Positions 11,227 to 21,890 of a DNA stretch of 64,000 nucleotides are shown piece after piece. How positions within the stretch are numbered: position 1 is the first letter of the stretch; the number at the start of each line of letters is the position of its first letter. The position numbers and the translations under genes were made by a program. Location: positions 771,785 through 835,784 of the forward strand of contig BCLD01000016.1 in the NCBI GenBank assembly GCA_001600875.1, read 5' to 3'. The notes under the pieces were generated by a model. That model was not told where the DNA came from. It did no database searches and was given only the letters and a program-made list of their open reading frames with translations. The DNA is from Solicoccozyma terricola. Its lineage: Eukaryota > Basidiomycota > Tremellomycetes > Filobasidiales > Piskurozymaceae.

Positions 11227-12956
11227 TCATCCCACTCGACCTGGCACCCTCTCATCTATCGAACACCGAGGCATCAGCTCGTACGGTGCTTCATTCGTCG
11301 TCGACATCGAGTCGTTTTGCGAAGACACCCTGATAGGTGAACCCATCGGAGAGTTTCTAGAACTGGAAAGTGCAATTTGACCCACAGGTAGGTCGTCGGT
11401 CGTCACCGGGTAACCATCGTCCGCCATGGAGAACAGAGTAGATAGTTTGGACCCGAATCCGCTGCTTAGGTAAGGAACGTCCACTCCCAGACGCGCGATT
11501 GAGGAGGGTATTCGGATCTTTGGTTTACTCGTCCGCTCCCCGCCGACGACCAACCTCATCGGTGTCATCCCAGGAGGCATGAATGGTTTTCTGAACGCAC
11601 CGACAGGGATAAACCCCTTTGTAGTGTCCAAATGAGCAGAAGCGGATGGTGACCGTGCGATGATAGGTCGATCGATCGAATTGATATCGGAATAATAATC
11701 CAATGATTTGCGAGATTGTGATTCTTTTTGGTTGGCCCCCTTGGGGAAGAAGGCGAGTTCCGATGAAGGTAGACGAAGGACGTCATATACTCGAGTCACC
11801 ACTTGTTCTTCGTCGTTGTCGGCGGCGGCGGTGGATCGTACGGTGGAGGGTAAATCAGGTGCAAGATCGTCGATATCAATCAAACGTTCGCCTTTTCTTC
11901 TCTTCTCACTCTCTCGCTCCTCTGACAGATCCCTCATTGCACCACCCATCGCCCTCCTCATTCCAGACACATCGATCGCCTTTCCTTTCCGCTTCCCCTC
12001 TGTACCGTCCGACGCCGACGCCGCCGCCGACGCCGCCTTCCTTGTTATCAGCGTGATCTGACCTTCTTCAGGTCCACGGACGACACTCTGAGACGCCTTG
12101 GACCATTTACACGCTTCGAGAGGGACATATAGGTGTCTTCGGAGAGAGACAGGATCGGATGGCCATAGTTTGTTGACTTTGCGCAGNGTCGGTAGCTGGG
12201 GTGAAGATGCCGGGGGGGGGGGGGGGAGATTGAAACTTTAGCGTATTCTTCTCCTCAACCGGACAACCAACCGACACCCACATCTATCCCATACTGTAGT
12301 GCAATACCAGCCAATGATTCACCTGCCTTTACCTGATGCATCAACACCTCTATCTCACCCGCTGGCTTCAACGTGCTCCTTAGTAGATCCAAGCTGCCTC
12401 TCAGACTCTGATCATCCGTACTACTCCGACTTGCAGCACCTGCCGCAGCGACCTCCCTATCCATCTCACTCGTCAGTCGCTTGAGAGTGGGACGAGAAGC
12501 TTCCAATGTGTCCTCGTTGTTGAGAGCGCTGATTGAAGACGAGGAGGAAACACTCGGTCCTGCCAGAGGATGACGCAAAGCATCTTCATCTACCATCGGG
12601 CGCCATGGGTCGTCGTCTATCAGATCGTCACTCGAATGAAGTCGTCTTCGTACTATTGTGCTCGACGGCCTGGATGTGAGATCCGTTGCCTTTCGAATGT
12701 CGACATACGAGGATGCAGCTGATGTTGATGATGTCGTGGTGGTGATTGAAGTGGAGCCGCCGACCCTAGAACCACGACGAGATTGCGACATGAGAGAGGG
12801 TACATTTACACCGGTCGAGTAACAGGGAGAGATGGAGGAGATGATGGCAGGGTTGTATGAGTATGAGAGGGACGGGGACGTGGTCGGGGTCGGGGTCGGG
12901 GACGGGGACGGTGACTGTGACTGTGACGGTGAGGAGAGGGAGAAGAGGATGTTCAT
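11227..12956 (-). CDS. Intracellular LysM-domain protein
   Basis: Two exons, 12956-12282 and 12195-11227, give about 547 residues if the first Met is used; a later Met at 12790 (MSQSRRGSRVGG) is an alternative start. A single LysM domain spans the intron: QVKAGESLAGIALQYGIDLP, then TLRKVNKLWPSD and LRRHLYVPLEAC. There is no signal peptide or clear membrane segment; the N-terminus is Ser/Pro/Thr rich and low complexity, and the rest is polar. This suits the intracellular LysM family seen in eukaryotes rather than secreted chitin-binding effectors (inference). One ambiguous base (N at 12187) falls in the wobble position of a Thr codon and does not change the protein. The intron carries C15 in the coding sense just before the acceptor. 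Confidence 0.8.
12187..12226. repeat. Ambiguous base and G15 run at the LysM gene splice acceptor
   Basis: N at 12187 lies in the second LysM exon. G15 at 12212-12226 (C15 in the gene sense) lies in the intron about 15 bases upstream of the acceptor. The closeness of an uncalled base to a homopolymer suggests local sequencing difficulty. Confidence 0.85.
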
Positions 12957-13428
12957 CGTCGTCGGCAGAAAGCCAAACGTTCGGGTTGTCGCGTGGTTTG
13001 GTCAACATCCACAGGCGGGAAAGGTGGGACGGAGGACATGCAATTGGCAGCCAGGGTTAGGTCGGAGGGGATGTCTGCAACGTATCATAGGGGTCACAGT
13101 CGCAGTTCACCTATCTCCCCCGCTATCCTATCCAGGAGCCGCAGAGACAAAGGAATCGGTCGTTGTGACGAAAATGCAGGTTTCGCTCGCTCTCTTTCTC
13201 TGCCACCGATGGGCCCTTGGAGCGTGTGTGCCTCATCGGTATCCTTTCATCCTCGATCCGTGTTTTCATTCCTTGTTTGATGACCCGTTGGATGTATGCA
13301 TCACACATGTACTCTCAGTGTAAGGGCGAGTGGCTGCCCTTCCTTCCCCTACTACCCACAAACAACTACGACTCGTCTAAGCGAAAAAAAACAGAGAAAC
13401 CTGCAAACGACATCGAACGGATCTTCTC
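12957..13428. other. Divergent intergenic region
   Basis: About 470 bases between the LysM gene (-) and a small unknown gene (+). It probably contains both promoters. No conserved coding frame was recognised. GC-rich pentamer repeats (GGGGTC, GGGGAC) near 12885-12925 lie inside the LysM first exon, not here. Confidence 0.5.
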
Positions 13429-14026
13429 ATGGCCCGTTTCTTCTCATACAACGAGTTCGTAGACAAATGCTATACACATCTTCGAACATGTATCAGATCG
13501 GCGTCGGCATCGGCATCGACGTCGACGTCCTCTGCAATGCTAAAAGATGAAAGAGAGATTGTCGATGCGTTTGTTGCATCTGGGTGGGCGGAGCTGGATG
13601 CTATGGTGGCGAGACAGCCGAGCGATGACATTACGTTGCGAGATGGAACTGGAACTGGGACTGGAAGAGTTCAATGTATGACAGAACAGATTACAGGTCC
13701 ATCGTCAAGGATTGAAAAAGACAAGACATTCAATCCAGCAGACGATACTCTCAGAACGTCGAAGGAAATACCTTGGACTTTTGTTCCAACTGGTAGATTG
13801 ATTGAGACGGTGAGTAGACGGGGATGCTGTATCACACAGAGGATCGCTTCACCATACACAGTACGCTGATAGGACCGATGTTTCGAATCCTCCTCAGGAC
13901 GACGAAGATGTCAAGCTCCCCTTGCCGCATCATACTCTTATGATTCCACTGAACATTGATGCTCCAAGCGTCATCGCTGCATGTATGACTGCAGATTGGA
14001 AGAAGACTGGCATCTGCTTGATATGA
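13429..14026 (+). CDS. Unknown small protein
   Basis: Two exons, 13429-13809 and 13898-14026, joined in phase by a GTGAGT...CTCAG intron, give about 169 residues. I do not recognise the family. The N-terminus MARFFSYNEFVDKCYTHLR is followed by a Ser/Ala/Thr-rich linker, a helical-looking stretch (DEREIVDAFVASGWAELDAM), a polar region with Gly-Thr repeats, then PWTFVPTGRLIET and PHHTLMIPLNIDAPSVIAA. There is no signal peptide or membrane segment. The end GICLI is one residue short of a CAAX box, so prenylation is not supported. Clean splicing and a sensible C-terminal exon support a real gene; function is unknown. Confidence 0.6.
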
Positions 14027-14183
14027 TGAGACGTACCGCATGTTGTATATGTATAAAGGAAACAAATGATATCACTTCTCGATGCTTTGTTGATACAGCA
14101 GTTTCGGCGTGTTTGGCTTTTTGGGGCATGTATGCATTCTACCCCGACAAACTCCTTCCTTCGTTGGACATTAAAATTCTACT

Positions 14184-14207
14184 CCCCCCCCCCCCCCCCC
14201 CCCCCCC
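14184..14207. repeat. C24 homopolymer between convergent genes
   Basis: Twenty-four C lie between the stop of the unknown small gene (+) and the FUN14 stop (-), only about 20 bases from the latter, so probably in a 3' untranslated region. Confidence 0.9.
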
Positions 14208-14228
14208 ATTCCGGCGGTTAGGACAACT

Positions 14229-15263
14229 CTAACCGAGTCGGAAACCAAGTGCGATTCCAGCAAGGAACGTGGCTCGTTCTATGAGAAAAAAAACAAAAGC
14301 ATGGTGTTTCAGCGTGGGGGATGTAAGAACTACCAGGGGAGACAAACCTCGAGGTATAAAACTCACGTTGGAAATTAGCAGTTAGGAAATCGACCTGGTT
14401 GTGGTGGGGGTGGATAGAATCACAATTTCAGCGTCTAGATACGAGCAGTACCGTTTATACGCGCGGTCCAGGTCCAGGTACTCACAAACCGGCTATAAAA
14501 CCCTTGAGCAGTCGGTGGTCTTGGACTCTCTCCTGCAGTAGTTTTAGACCCGAATACGTTATCATACTTGCCAGAGATTCGTTTCCAGTCTACCGAGATG
14601 AATGATTTGGAGGATAGGTACTGTGGGTGGAAGAAAAGAACGGTCGGGATTAGGGGGATTACGAGGGTCGTTGCGTGTTGTCGCGGTGGTGTTCGTTGAC
14701 TCACTTGCAACAACACAAACGCGCCACCTAATAAGAAAGCGATGGCTTTCAATCCCTTTTTTATGAAGATACCGGTACAGATACCGCAGACGGCTCCAAA
14801 TGAGAGTTGGTAGACGTTGAGAATGGACTCTGGTGGTGAGTCGGATAGAGGTGTGGTGGGTGGTGTGACGACGACGGCAGCTGGGAGAGGTAACGTGGTC
14901 AGAAAGAAAAAAAAAATCGACGGGTTTGATTGTGTTAAACATCTCGGGGTAGAAGAAGGAGTTTCGTCGCTTACATTCACACGAAGCTTCCCGGAATGGA
15001 CTACCACCGTTATTTCTTCCAGCGAACGCTTGGTAGACCAATAACCCGGCACCACTCCCCAGACCGACAGTTACCAATTTCCTAGTCCACTCCGAGTTCT
15101 TTGGAGCGACGCGGGTGGCTACGAATGATCCTGGTGGAGGCGATCGACGGAGTTTGGGGTGGTGGAATGCACGACGGAGTGCGAGGGAGGGGGATGAGAT
15201 GGATGTTGGACGGAAGACGGTCCGCGCAAGAGATGTGAATGGGAGGTTGATGCGTTGCGCCAT
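14229..15263 (-). CDS. FUN14-domain mitochondrial membrane protein
   Basis: FUN14 family proteins sit in the outer or inner mitochondrial membrane; animal FUNDC1 is a mitophagy receptor. The N-terminus (MAQRINLPFTSLARTVFRPT) is Arg rich without acidic residues, as in mitochondrial presequences. The FUN14 core follows: LSFGAVCGICTGIFIKKGLK, AIAFLLGGAFVLLQ, then YLSSKSFISVDWKRISGKYD and, after two more small exons, VDFLTANFQ and ATFLAGIALGFRLG at the stop. Membrane segments are the Gly-rich stretches around GAVCGICTGIF and FLLGGAFVLL. It is head to head with the RnpA-like gene, 230 bases between starts. Five exons are likely; internal edges are approximate. Confidence 0.85.
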
Positions 15264-15281
15264 TGATGCTGCGAGGTGAGA

Positions 15282-15309
15282 TGGTGGTGGTGGTGGTGGT
15301 GGTGGTGGT
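15282..15309. repeat. (GGT)n tract upstream of FUN14
   Basis: About nine GGT units lie just upstream of the FUN14 start codon in the shared divergent promoter region. Confidence 0.85.
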
Positions 15310-15493
15310 GATGATGGACGAGTGCCGCTGTATGAGGATGTGAGCTCGGGATGGGATGCGGTGGGTTGCGTGGGATGGATGGGATGCGTGGGTGATGACG
15401 TGGCAGGTCAAATAGTCGGGAACCAGTTCATCCAGTCAGTCATTAATATTCCCAGCTGGCAACCCCGTCTCCCCCCCAGAACATTCTGCCAGA

Positions 15494-16466
15494 ATGGCAT
15501 CCCCGGCTGCACGATGGTCACCAGCTCGCGCCATCCGCACACACCTCTCGTCCACTTCTGCTCCCCCGTACGGTCTCAACGTCGCCCTCCCGTCGTCCCG
15601 TCAATCAACGCACACCGATGCGACTTCCACGAATCGTGCGCAACTTCCACCAAGGAACAGTCTCATTGACAGACTCGGCTTAAACACAGTCAAGCCGTTG
15701 AAACGGGGGTCAAATGTTACCACTCTGAACGGACATCATCCTGATCCACCTACAAAGCAGCGAGAAGCGCGAGCACAACCCATGATAAAACCATGCTCTC
15801 TACGAGCCATGCCACCAGCTACTCACCGTCTACCTCTCCGAAGTATGGACTGGGATGAAGCCGTATCCGCCTTTTCTCGATGCAAGATCCAACACACGTC
15901 CCACTTGCTCACTCTCAAAGTCATTCCCTCTTCGTCAATCCATTCATTATCCGAAAAGAACGCAAAGGTAGATCATGGACAAACTCCATTCGCTATCGTT
16001 ACATCCATCAAATCAATTTCGAAAAAGGCAGTCATGCGGAACAGAGTAAGAACGAGATTCAAAGAAGCCGTCAGGTTGGTGATCACTAGGGATGTAGATG
16101 TCAATTTGAAAAACAGGAAAAACTCAACAAGTCACGCAGAGGACGAGGTGTTATTACCGGATGACCTATCTGGCAAGGTGTGGTTGATACCTAGTAAGTC
16201 AAAGTATGAGCCAGGGTCTATGTGATCAAACCACATCCTAACAAATACCCTGGCTGGACCCTGTAGATCATCACTACATCGCTTATCCTACGAAAGCGGT
16301 TTATGACGTCCCGATGCCTGAGCTGATCAGCGCCGTTCGATTTGGTCTGGAAGATCTCGCGAGAAAACATGGGAAAGGGACGATTAACAGGTCGAATGCG
16401 GGGAAACGGTCGGTTTCATCGGTCGTTGACAGAAGAAAAGCAGGTCGAGGTGGTGGAGCAACTTGA
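15494..16466 (+). CDS. Bacterial-type RNase P protein (RnpA)-like, probably mitochondrial
   Basis: Two exons, 15494-16193 and 16267-16466, in phase across GTAAGT...CTGTAG, about 299 residues. The C-terminal 190 residues follow the order of the RnpA fold. A first strand contains KIQHTSHLLTLKVIP. The RNR-box helix follows as SISKKAVMRNRVRTRFKEAV, equivalent to the bacterial pattern of Lys-rich loop, RNRxxRxxREA. A last strand and helix are DHHYIAYPTKAVYDVPMPEL and ISAVRFGLEDLAR. The first 30 residues (MASPAARWSPARAIRTHLSS) are Arg/Ser/Ala rich and lack acidic residues, fitting mitochondrial import. RnpA is the basic cofactor of the RNase P ribozyme in tRNA 5' processing; a mitochondrial role here is inference. 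Homology was judged from motif order only. An unrelated RNA-binding protein is the main alternative. Confidence 0.7.
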
Positions 16467-16789
16467 TTTGATGATTTATCTTGTCAACTAGCGGTCGGCT
16501 TCGGTGTGTAACATATCATATGACTTTTTAGAAGATGCCGGGAAATCCATCGGCCCTTGGTGGTATACAGCGCCGCACCCGACTCGGTTCATCTGGGCAA
16601 CCTTGTTTGAAAACCTCCAAACCATAAGACTCTAAATCGTAGGAGTACATACATTCTGCCATCCGGGCAACGAATTGATGAACACATGACTTGCCGCCAG
16701 TCCCATCCCATCGTGCCGTCTAATATGTCATACGAATGCGTGTAATGCAAAGGATTGTGGTACACGATAGTCCCCTCCCCTCAAAAGCT
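16467..16789. other. Convergent 3' region
   Basis: About 320 bases between the RnpA-like gene (+) and UTP5 (-). It should hold both 3' ends. I see no gene or repeat in it. Confidence 0.5.
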
Positions 16790-19700
16790 TCACTCCTCCA
16801 TTTCCTCATCATCATCCTCGTCCCCATCGCTCTCGCTCGCTTCATCATCCACGAATGGATTCCGTCCGCCATCCGAGTCTTCCTCGTCATCGTATAGCGC
16901 TTCATCGTCATCGTCGTCGTTCTCATCGTCATCTTCACTGTCAGATGCCCGATCGTCGTCGCTGTGGGATGAGCCACAAATCAGGTGTTAGGTTTTGATT
17001 AGTTGGCATGGCCTTGAACAGAGAGATATTGGACTCACTCGGACAAATCAGCAGTAGCCATATCGACATCGACATCACCGTTGGCTTTCCCCTTTCCCTT
17101 GACTTTCCTCTTCGATGCAGAAGTAGGTACCTTGCCAACGTCCTCCTCGTCACTGTCATCATCGTCGTTCCGGCTTTGACGTCCGGAAGCCATCCTAACC
17201 TCTTCAATCTCGCCTCCTTCTTCTCCCTGTTCAATCTCCACCTCATCGTCTTCTTCATCGCTCTCCTCATCGGAATCGCTCTCACCCTCGACGTATCGCC
17301 TTCCAGCGTTGGACGGTTGGGCAGAGGCGAGCGCTTTTCGCATCTGGATTTGAGCGAGCGCGAGGTCAAGTCGACCGGATAATGCGAGCAGAGGTTGGTT
17401 GAGCGTGAGTCGGGATTGGAGGAGTTGGGAGAGGGATGCGAGGTGAACAGGGAGGGATGGAATCTGTTTCGAAACGAATCGAGGGAAAATCAGTATACGG
17501 ATTGACTTCGGGGAGGATACACACACACAAAACCACTCACCGCCATCAACACGCTCCCTCGTTCAACTAGCACTCCCTTGATCCAAGCGACGACTCCTCG
17601 TCCTTGCTGAGGTGCAATACCACCACCACGACCTCCACCTCTCCTATCATACTGCTTACCCTTTCCGAGTCTGTCAACGCAGGCCTTCAACAACGGTAGG
17701 GACAATGATGCTGGCATTTTGCGGATCGTGTTTCTTACGAGCGTCGGTGTGGAGTTGGCTGACGAAGTGAGGATGAGGGAGAGAAGAGGTTGATCGGATG
17801 AATGAAGGGCCTGAGAGAGGAGTCGGGTGAGGGATTGGGTGGTTTGAATTGGGAGTTGAGTGACGCCAACGGGCGCTGAAGCCTTGCGCGCTCGCTTGCT
17901 TTGCTCAACAGCCACGCCTTCCTCGTCGAGATCCTCATCGTCAGACACAGCATCAGCAGTTGGGAGGTTTCCCTCCATCACCGCCAGCCTCTCTCCGAGG
18001 GTCAAATCAGCGAGATCACCTTCGACAGGGAGTTCCATTTGTAATTGAGATAGACGGGAAGCTTCCTCGTCGGCAAAGGCGATGGTCGTGTTCCTACCAG
18101 AGGTACCAACAGTAGGATCGAATCGTTTGAGTGGGATGGGCTGGTGGGTGGGTGGGCGGTCAGTCGTAGTGACGATGAAAACGGGGACCTTTGGAACTCA
18201 CATCGTCGCTCTCTGTCGGGACAGCAAGCTCCATGACGGTCTTTTTGATAGAAACGTTTGGTAGTATATCGCCTGCGGCGTCGATAAAGTTCTGGCAAAA
18301 GTACGACCAAAAACAGCATCAGTTTCGAAATCCTTGTCCTTGTCACTCTGACGGGGAGGTTTTTTTTTTGGTTCTATTTTGTTTCATTCACTCACCGCTT
18401 TTTCCCAAACAAGACGACCACCACCTCCCATTCTACCAATCACTAATTCTCCGTTCTTCCTTACATTTTCCATATCTACATCGTCTGAACCAGATCCAAC
18501 GAAAGCCAACGCGATAATACTAGCCTGTCTAGATTCTTTCCCTTCAACGATTGATATCGTTGATATCGGCTTGAGGGATGCAAGTCCCTTGAATTTATTC
18601 CCTTTCCCCTTTTTACGAATAGGAGTGGTTTCCACCTCGGTGATGGATTGTACGACGACGGATAAATCGAGGGAGAATACGGAGATTTCACCTGTGAGTG
18701 ATAAGATTGCGATTCTACCAATCTGCTCGTCGATAGCTGCGTAATGCACATCGGATGAAGTAGGGAGAGGGATGGTAGCGAGTGCTTCAAGTAGTGGCAT
18801 GTTAGGTTGGTTTGTGAATTTCCAAAGCGAAGCCACTCTACCGTCTGTTTCCGCGGTGAGTAAACGGTCCTCTGAGAGTGGGATGGCTACTCGAAGTGGG
18901 GAAACGGCGATGGATTGTTGTGGTTGGAAGACGGTGGTTGATGTTGTAGAGAGGGGTAGGGATATAGATAGAGGTGTGATTGCCATGTTGGAGATGAGTA
19001 AGGTGAGGTGGTTGGTGGTGTGATCTGTGATGTGTGAGATGACGGATGGGGAGTTGGCGTGACGTGGTAGAGGCATGGAGATGATGGTCTCGTTCGATGA
19101 GATCGAGATGATGGAGATACTGGTTGTAGTTCCGACGACGAGCGCATCATGTTCTTTAATCCAAGCGACGCTGGTGACTTTGTCATCGGTTGGTGTAGTG
19201 GTGGTGGTGGATGATTTCGGAACCGATAATTTCTTTATGACGGTTGCAACGCTTGGCAAGAAACAAGCTACCTTGTCATCCGATACGACGACCACGACTT
19301 GGATACCACCTTGAGTATTCTCAGCCAGATTAGCAATCTTGTTATGTTCAGCTGCCTTGTTGACTACTTTTTCCAACCTCTTGCGACGACGTTTACTATC
19401 CCGACTGTTTTTTTCACCTGACAAATCATCAATGTCCTGAGAAGCTGCGATGGCTTCCGAGTTGAGGGTCTTTGATGTGACTGCGATTGCAGAGGGATCC
19501 AGAGTCGCCCATGTCAACGCACGAACAGTACAGCTTGCGGCGGATTGAGAAGTCTCCCCGAGGATGGTAGGTCCCAAGTCCCACTCGGCGATAACAACGT
19601 TCGTGGAGACATCCCAAACGCGAAGACGCTCTTTACCTGTAGATCCAACGTGGGAGCTCGATACGGACGCAAAGAGGGTGGAAGACGAGTTGAAGGCGAA

Positions 19701-19832
19701 GCGGGATGGTGGTGGTGGAGGCGGAAGAGACGGGGTGGATGTCGATGTCGATGTCGACGTCTGGTTGAGCACGCCGGTGGATTTTTTGCGCGAGGCAGGG
19801 GAGTGCGCTGCCGCGGTGTTTTTGGGAGCCAT
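16790..19832 (-). CDS. UTP5: t-UTP subunit of the small-subunit processome (UTP5/WDR43-like)
   Basis: Nucleolar WD-repeat protein of the t-UTP subcomplex that links pre-rRNA transcription to 18S processing. The first exon (19832 to about 18415) encodes a diverged WD propeller: GKERLRVWDVSTNVVIAEWD, VTSVAWIKEHDALVVGT, LLTAETDGRVASLWKF and IGRIAILSLTGEISVFSLD. The later exons encode a Utp12 domain: QSLTRLLSQALHSSDQPLL, TIRKMPASLSLPLLKACVDR, VVAWIKGVLVERGSVLMA and LNQPLLALSGRLDLALAQIQ. The tail is strongly acidic (long Asp/Glu/Ser runs with a basic KRKVKGKGK island), typical of nucleolar proteins. Five or six exons; internal edges are approximate. Confidence 0.85.
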
Positions 19833-20116
19833 GGTGGGGGGCGGAGGCGGAGCGGACGGTGTGTGTGTGACCAGACGGGACTAGGCAGACGAACGAATGC
19901 TGGAGTGTGTACGGGTGTGCTGATGGGTATGGACGATGTTGGTGAGAGCAACTTTTTGCGAAATTTATTGAAATCGATTATGTAATCTGGGGGAATGGGA
20001 GGGAGGGGAGAGGGGGGGTTAGGGGGTATGGGTAGGGGTAGGGTAACGCAGCATCCACATCCACATCCCCCTGCCACCACCACCACCACCACCACCATCA
20101 CCCACCCATACCCCAC

Positions 20117-20159
<43 letters not shown>

Positions 20160-20167
20160 ACCACACC
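19833..20167. promoter_or_regulatory. Divergent UTP5/YPI1 promoter with C42 tract
   Basis: About 335 bases between two start codons pointing apart. It contains a (CAC)n stretch near 20070-20098 and a 42-base C homopolymer at 20118-20159 ending eight bases before the YPI1 ATG, so the C run should lie in the YPI1 leader. Confidence 0.6.
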
Positions 20168-21589
20168 ATGTCCTTCGCAGACCCAGCAAGGTACGCAGAA
20201 ACATCATCAGCATCGAGAATAATTGGGTTGTGTCGCTTGCGTGTCTTAACGACGGAAACAACAACACCAACCCGCGGCTCAGCGACAGAGGATGACGACG
20301 AGACTCAGTCGGATGTCGTCGGAGTTCTCAGGTTGAGAGGAGCACCGACGGGGAGAAGGGTCAAATGGGTGAATGACACGATTGATAATGAAGGACTGGG
20401 GAGGAAGAAGAGCAAGAGTGAGTGGACCGCGAGCGAAGCGAGCAGTCTGTCCCTGAGCGTAGCGAAGAATCTCTTCTCTTCGCGAGCGAAGCGAGCATTC
20501 CATCCCTGAGCATAACGAAGAATCTCTTCTTCCGCGAGCGAAGCGAGCACTCCATCCCGGAGCGTAGCGAAGAATCTCTTCTCTTCGCGAGCGAAGCGGG
20601 CACTTCGTCGCTGAGCGTAGCGAAGAATCTCTTCTTCCGCGAGCGAAGCGAGCAGTCCATCCCTGAGCGTAGCGAAGAATCTCTTCCCTTCGCGAGTGCA
20701 GCGAACAACCGTTTCTTCGCTCTGCGAAGACCAAGTCTACCGCGAACGTCGTTCGCGATTACGTCCGTGCTACTCTCTCCGCATTATTCTCCTTCCGTGA
20801 ACGCAATGAACTATACTCTCCGTTTTCACAACAAAGACTAATGAGCGTGGGGGGGGGATTTGAACATTTTCCGCACAGTCTGCTGTATCTATCACAAACC
20901 TAGAGCATTCGATGAATCCTCCTCATCCTCATCGTCATGCTCGTCATCAGACGAGGATAACGCGAAACCTTCCAACCCACCACGAATACCTCACCTCCCT
21001 CGTAAACTCTCTGACGATGATGACGAAGGGATAGATGGGAAAGGGAAAGGGAAGGGGAAGGACAGAGAGAATGACGAGAATGGTGGTCGTTGTCGTCGTC
21101 GTCATTTGGATGCAGACGGGTTCCCGATCGTTAGGAAGAACACGAGGTCGACACGGAATGGAGTAGCAGGTCACAGTAGTGAAAGCAGCGAGAGTGATGG
21201 TGGATTAGGCGATGGTTCAGCTCGGTGAGTTGTGGGTGGGGGGGGGGGGGGGGGGGTTCTGCTGCGAAAACCCCGGGGTCAACTAACACCACCTATCCTC
21301 TCCTCTTTCCTCACATCCCAGTCCTCTTCGTCAAAAACGCCGTCATCACCTCGCTCATAACCACGCTCATCCTTGGACATCGGATTGTGAAGCTGATGAT
21401 GGGTCGTCCAATCGACATCGACGTCGATCTCATTCTCATCCTGATCATCCTGCGGATATCGAGTACGCAAATGACAAGTCGTTGGGTGTGAAGAGTGGGG
21501 ATGGGAAGGTGGTATCACCTCGTGCGGTGAATGGGAAACAGTCCAAGGTGAAGCCAAACAAGTATGAGATGCAGGTTGGAGGTGGGTAA
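20168..21589 (+). CDS. YPI1: Type 1 phosphatase regulator YPI1 / inhibitor-3-like
   Basis: Small, mostly disordered regulator of protein phosphatase 1 (Glc7), acting in the nucleus. Exons 20168-20417, 20879-21224 and 21322-21589 give about 287 residues. The signature spans the first splice: RRVKWVNDTIDNEGLGRKKS then ICCIYHKPRAFDE, where the KVKW-like stretch and the CCIYH segment are the PP1-binding core of the inhibitor-3 family. The rest is acidic Ser-rich and His/Arg-rich low complexity, longer than in budding yeast. The first intron is 461 bases, far larger than the 55-90 base norm of this window, and is filled by a 52/53-bp tandem repeat. The second intron starts with a G19 run. The start is the ATG right after the C42 tract. 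Confidence 0.88.
20428..20710. repeat. 52/53-bp minisatellite in YPI1 intron 1
   Basis: Five full copies and part of a sixth start at 20428, 20481, 20533, 20586, 20638 and 20691 (spacing 53, 52, 53, 52, 53). Each opens with CGCGAGCGAAGCGAGC-like sequence and contains GAGCGTAGCGAAGAATCTCT. The alternation makes a 105-bp higher-order unit, divisible by three, so open frames persist on both strands. TTCGC-GA-GCGAA can pair as a short hairpin at the copy junctions that carry CTTCGCGAGCGAAG. Confidence 0.93.
21238..21256. repeat. G19 run in YPI1 intron 2
   Basis: Nineteen G just downstream of the intron donor, on the coding strand. Confidence 0.92.
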
Positions 21590-21890
21590 GGGTGGTAGGG
21601 AGGGAAGGAGGGATGATTATAGACGAAGCCGGTTTTTTTTTCTTCTTGTTCTTGTTGGTATTCCTCGACATAGGGTTGTATTTGCCATGATGGATGATTA
21701 GACGGAGAGAGAATGGGAATACCCCGACAGGGCAAGCGTCTGGTGCATGGATATTGCCCCGGCTCATGCTTACGTCATCAGTTGGATGGAACCCCCGCCT
21801 CTCACCTCACCTCTTCCCTCGAAGCACCACTGTCCCCAACCCCTCTCCCCCTCTCTCTCCCTCCGCTCTCCCCACACCTCTACCTCAACC

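Noticed and set aside
12766..13060. Val/Thr/Asp/Pro-rich and Gly/Thr-rich frames near the LysM gene start
   Set aside because: Produced by GGGGTC and GGGGAC short repeats in the LysM first exon read in other frames.
20428..20710. CRISPR array
   Set aside because: Units are contiguous tandem repeats without unique spacers, in a eukaryotic intron.
20279..20841. Long open frames on both strands rich in RSE/ERSEES and LRSRR words
   Set aside because: They are translations of the 52/53-bp minisatellite inside the YPI1 intron, not a gene.
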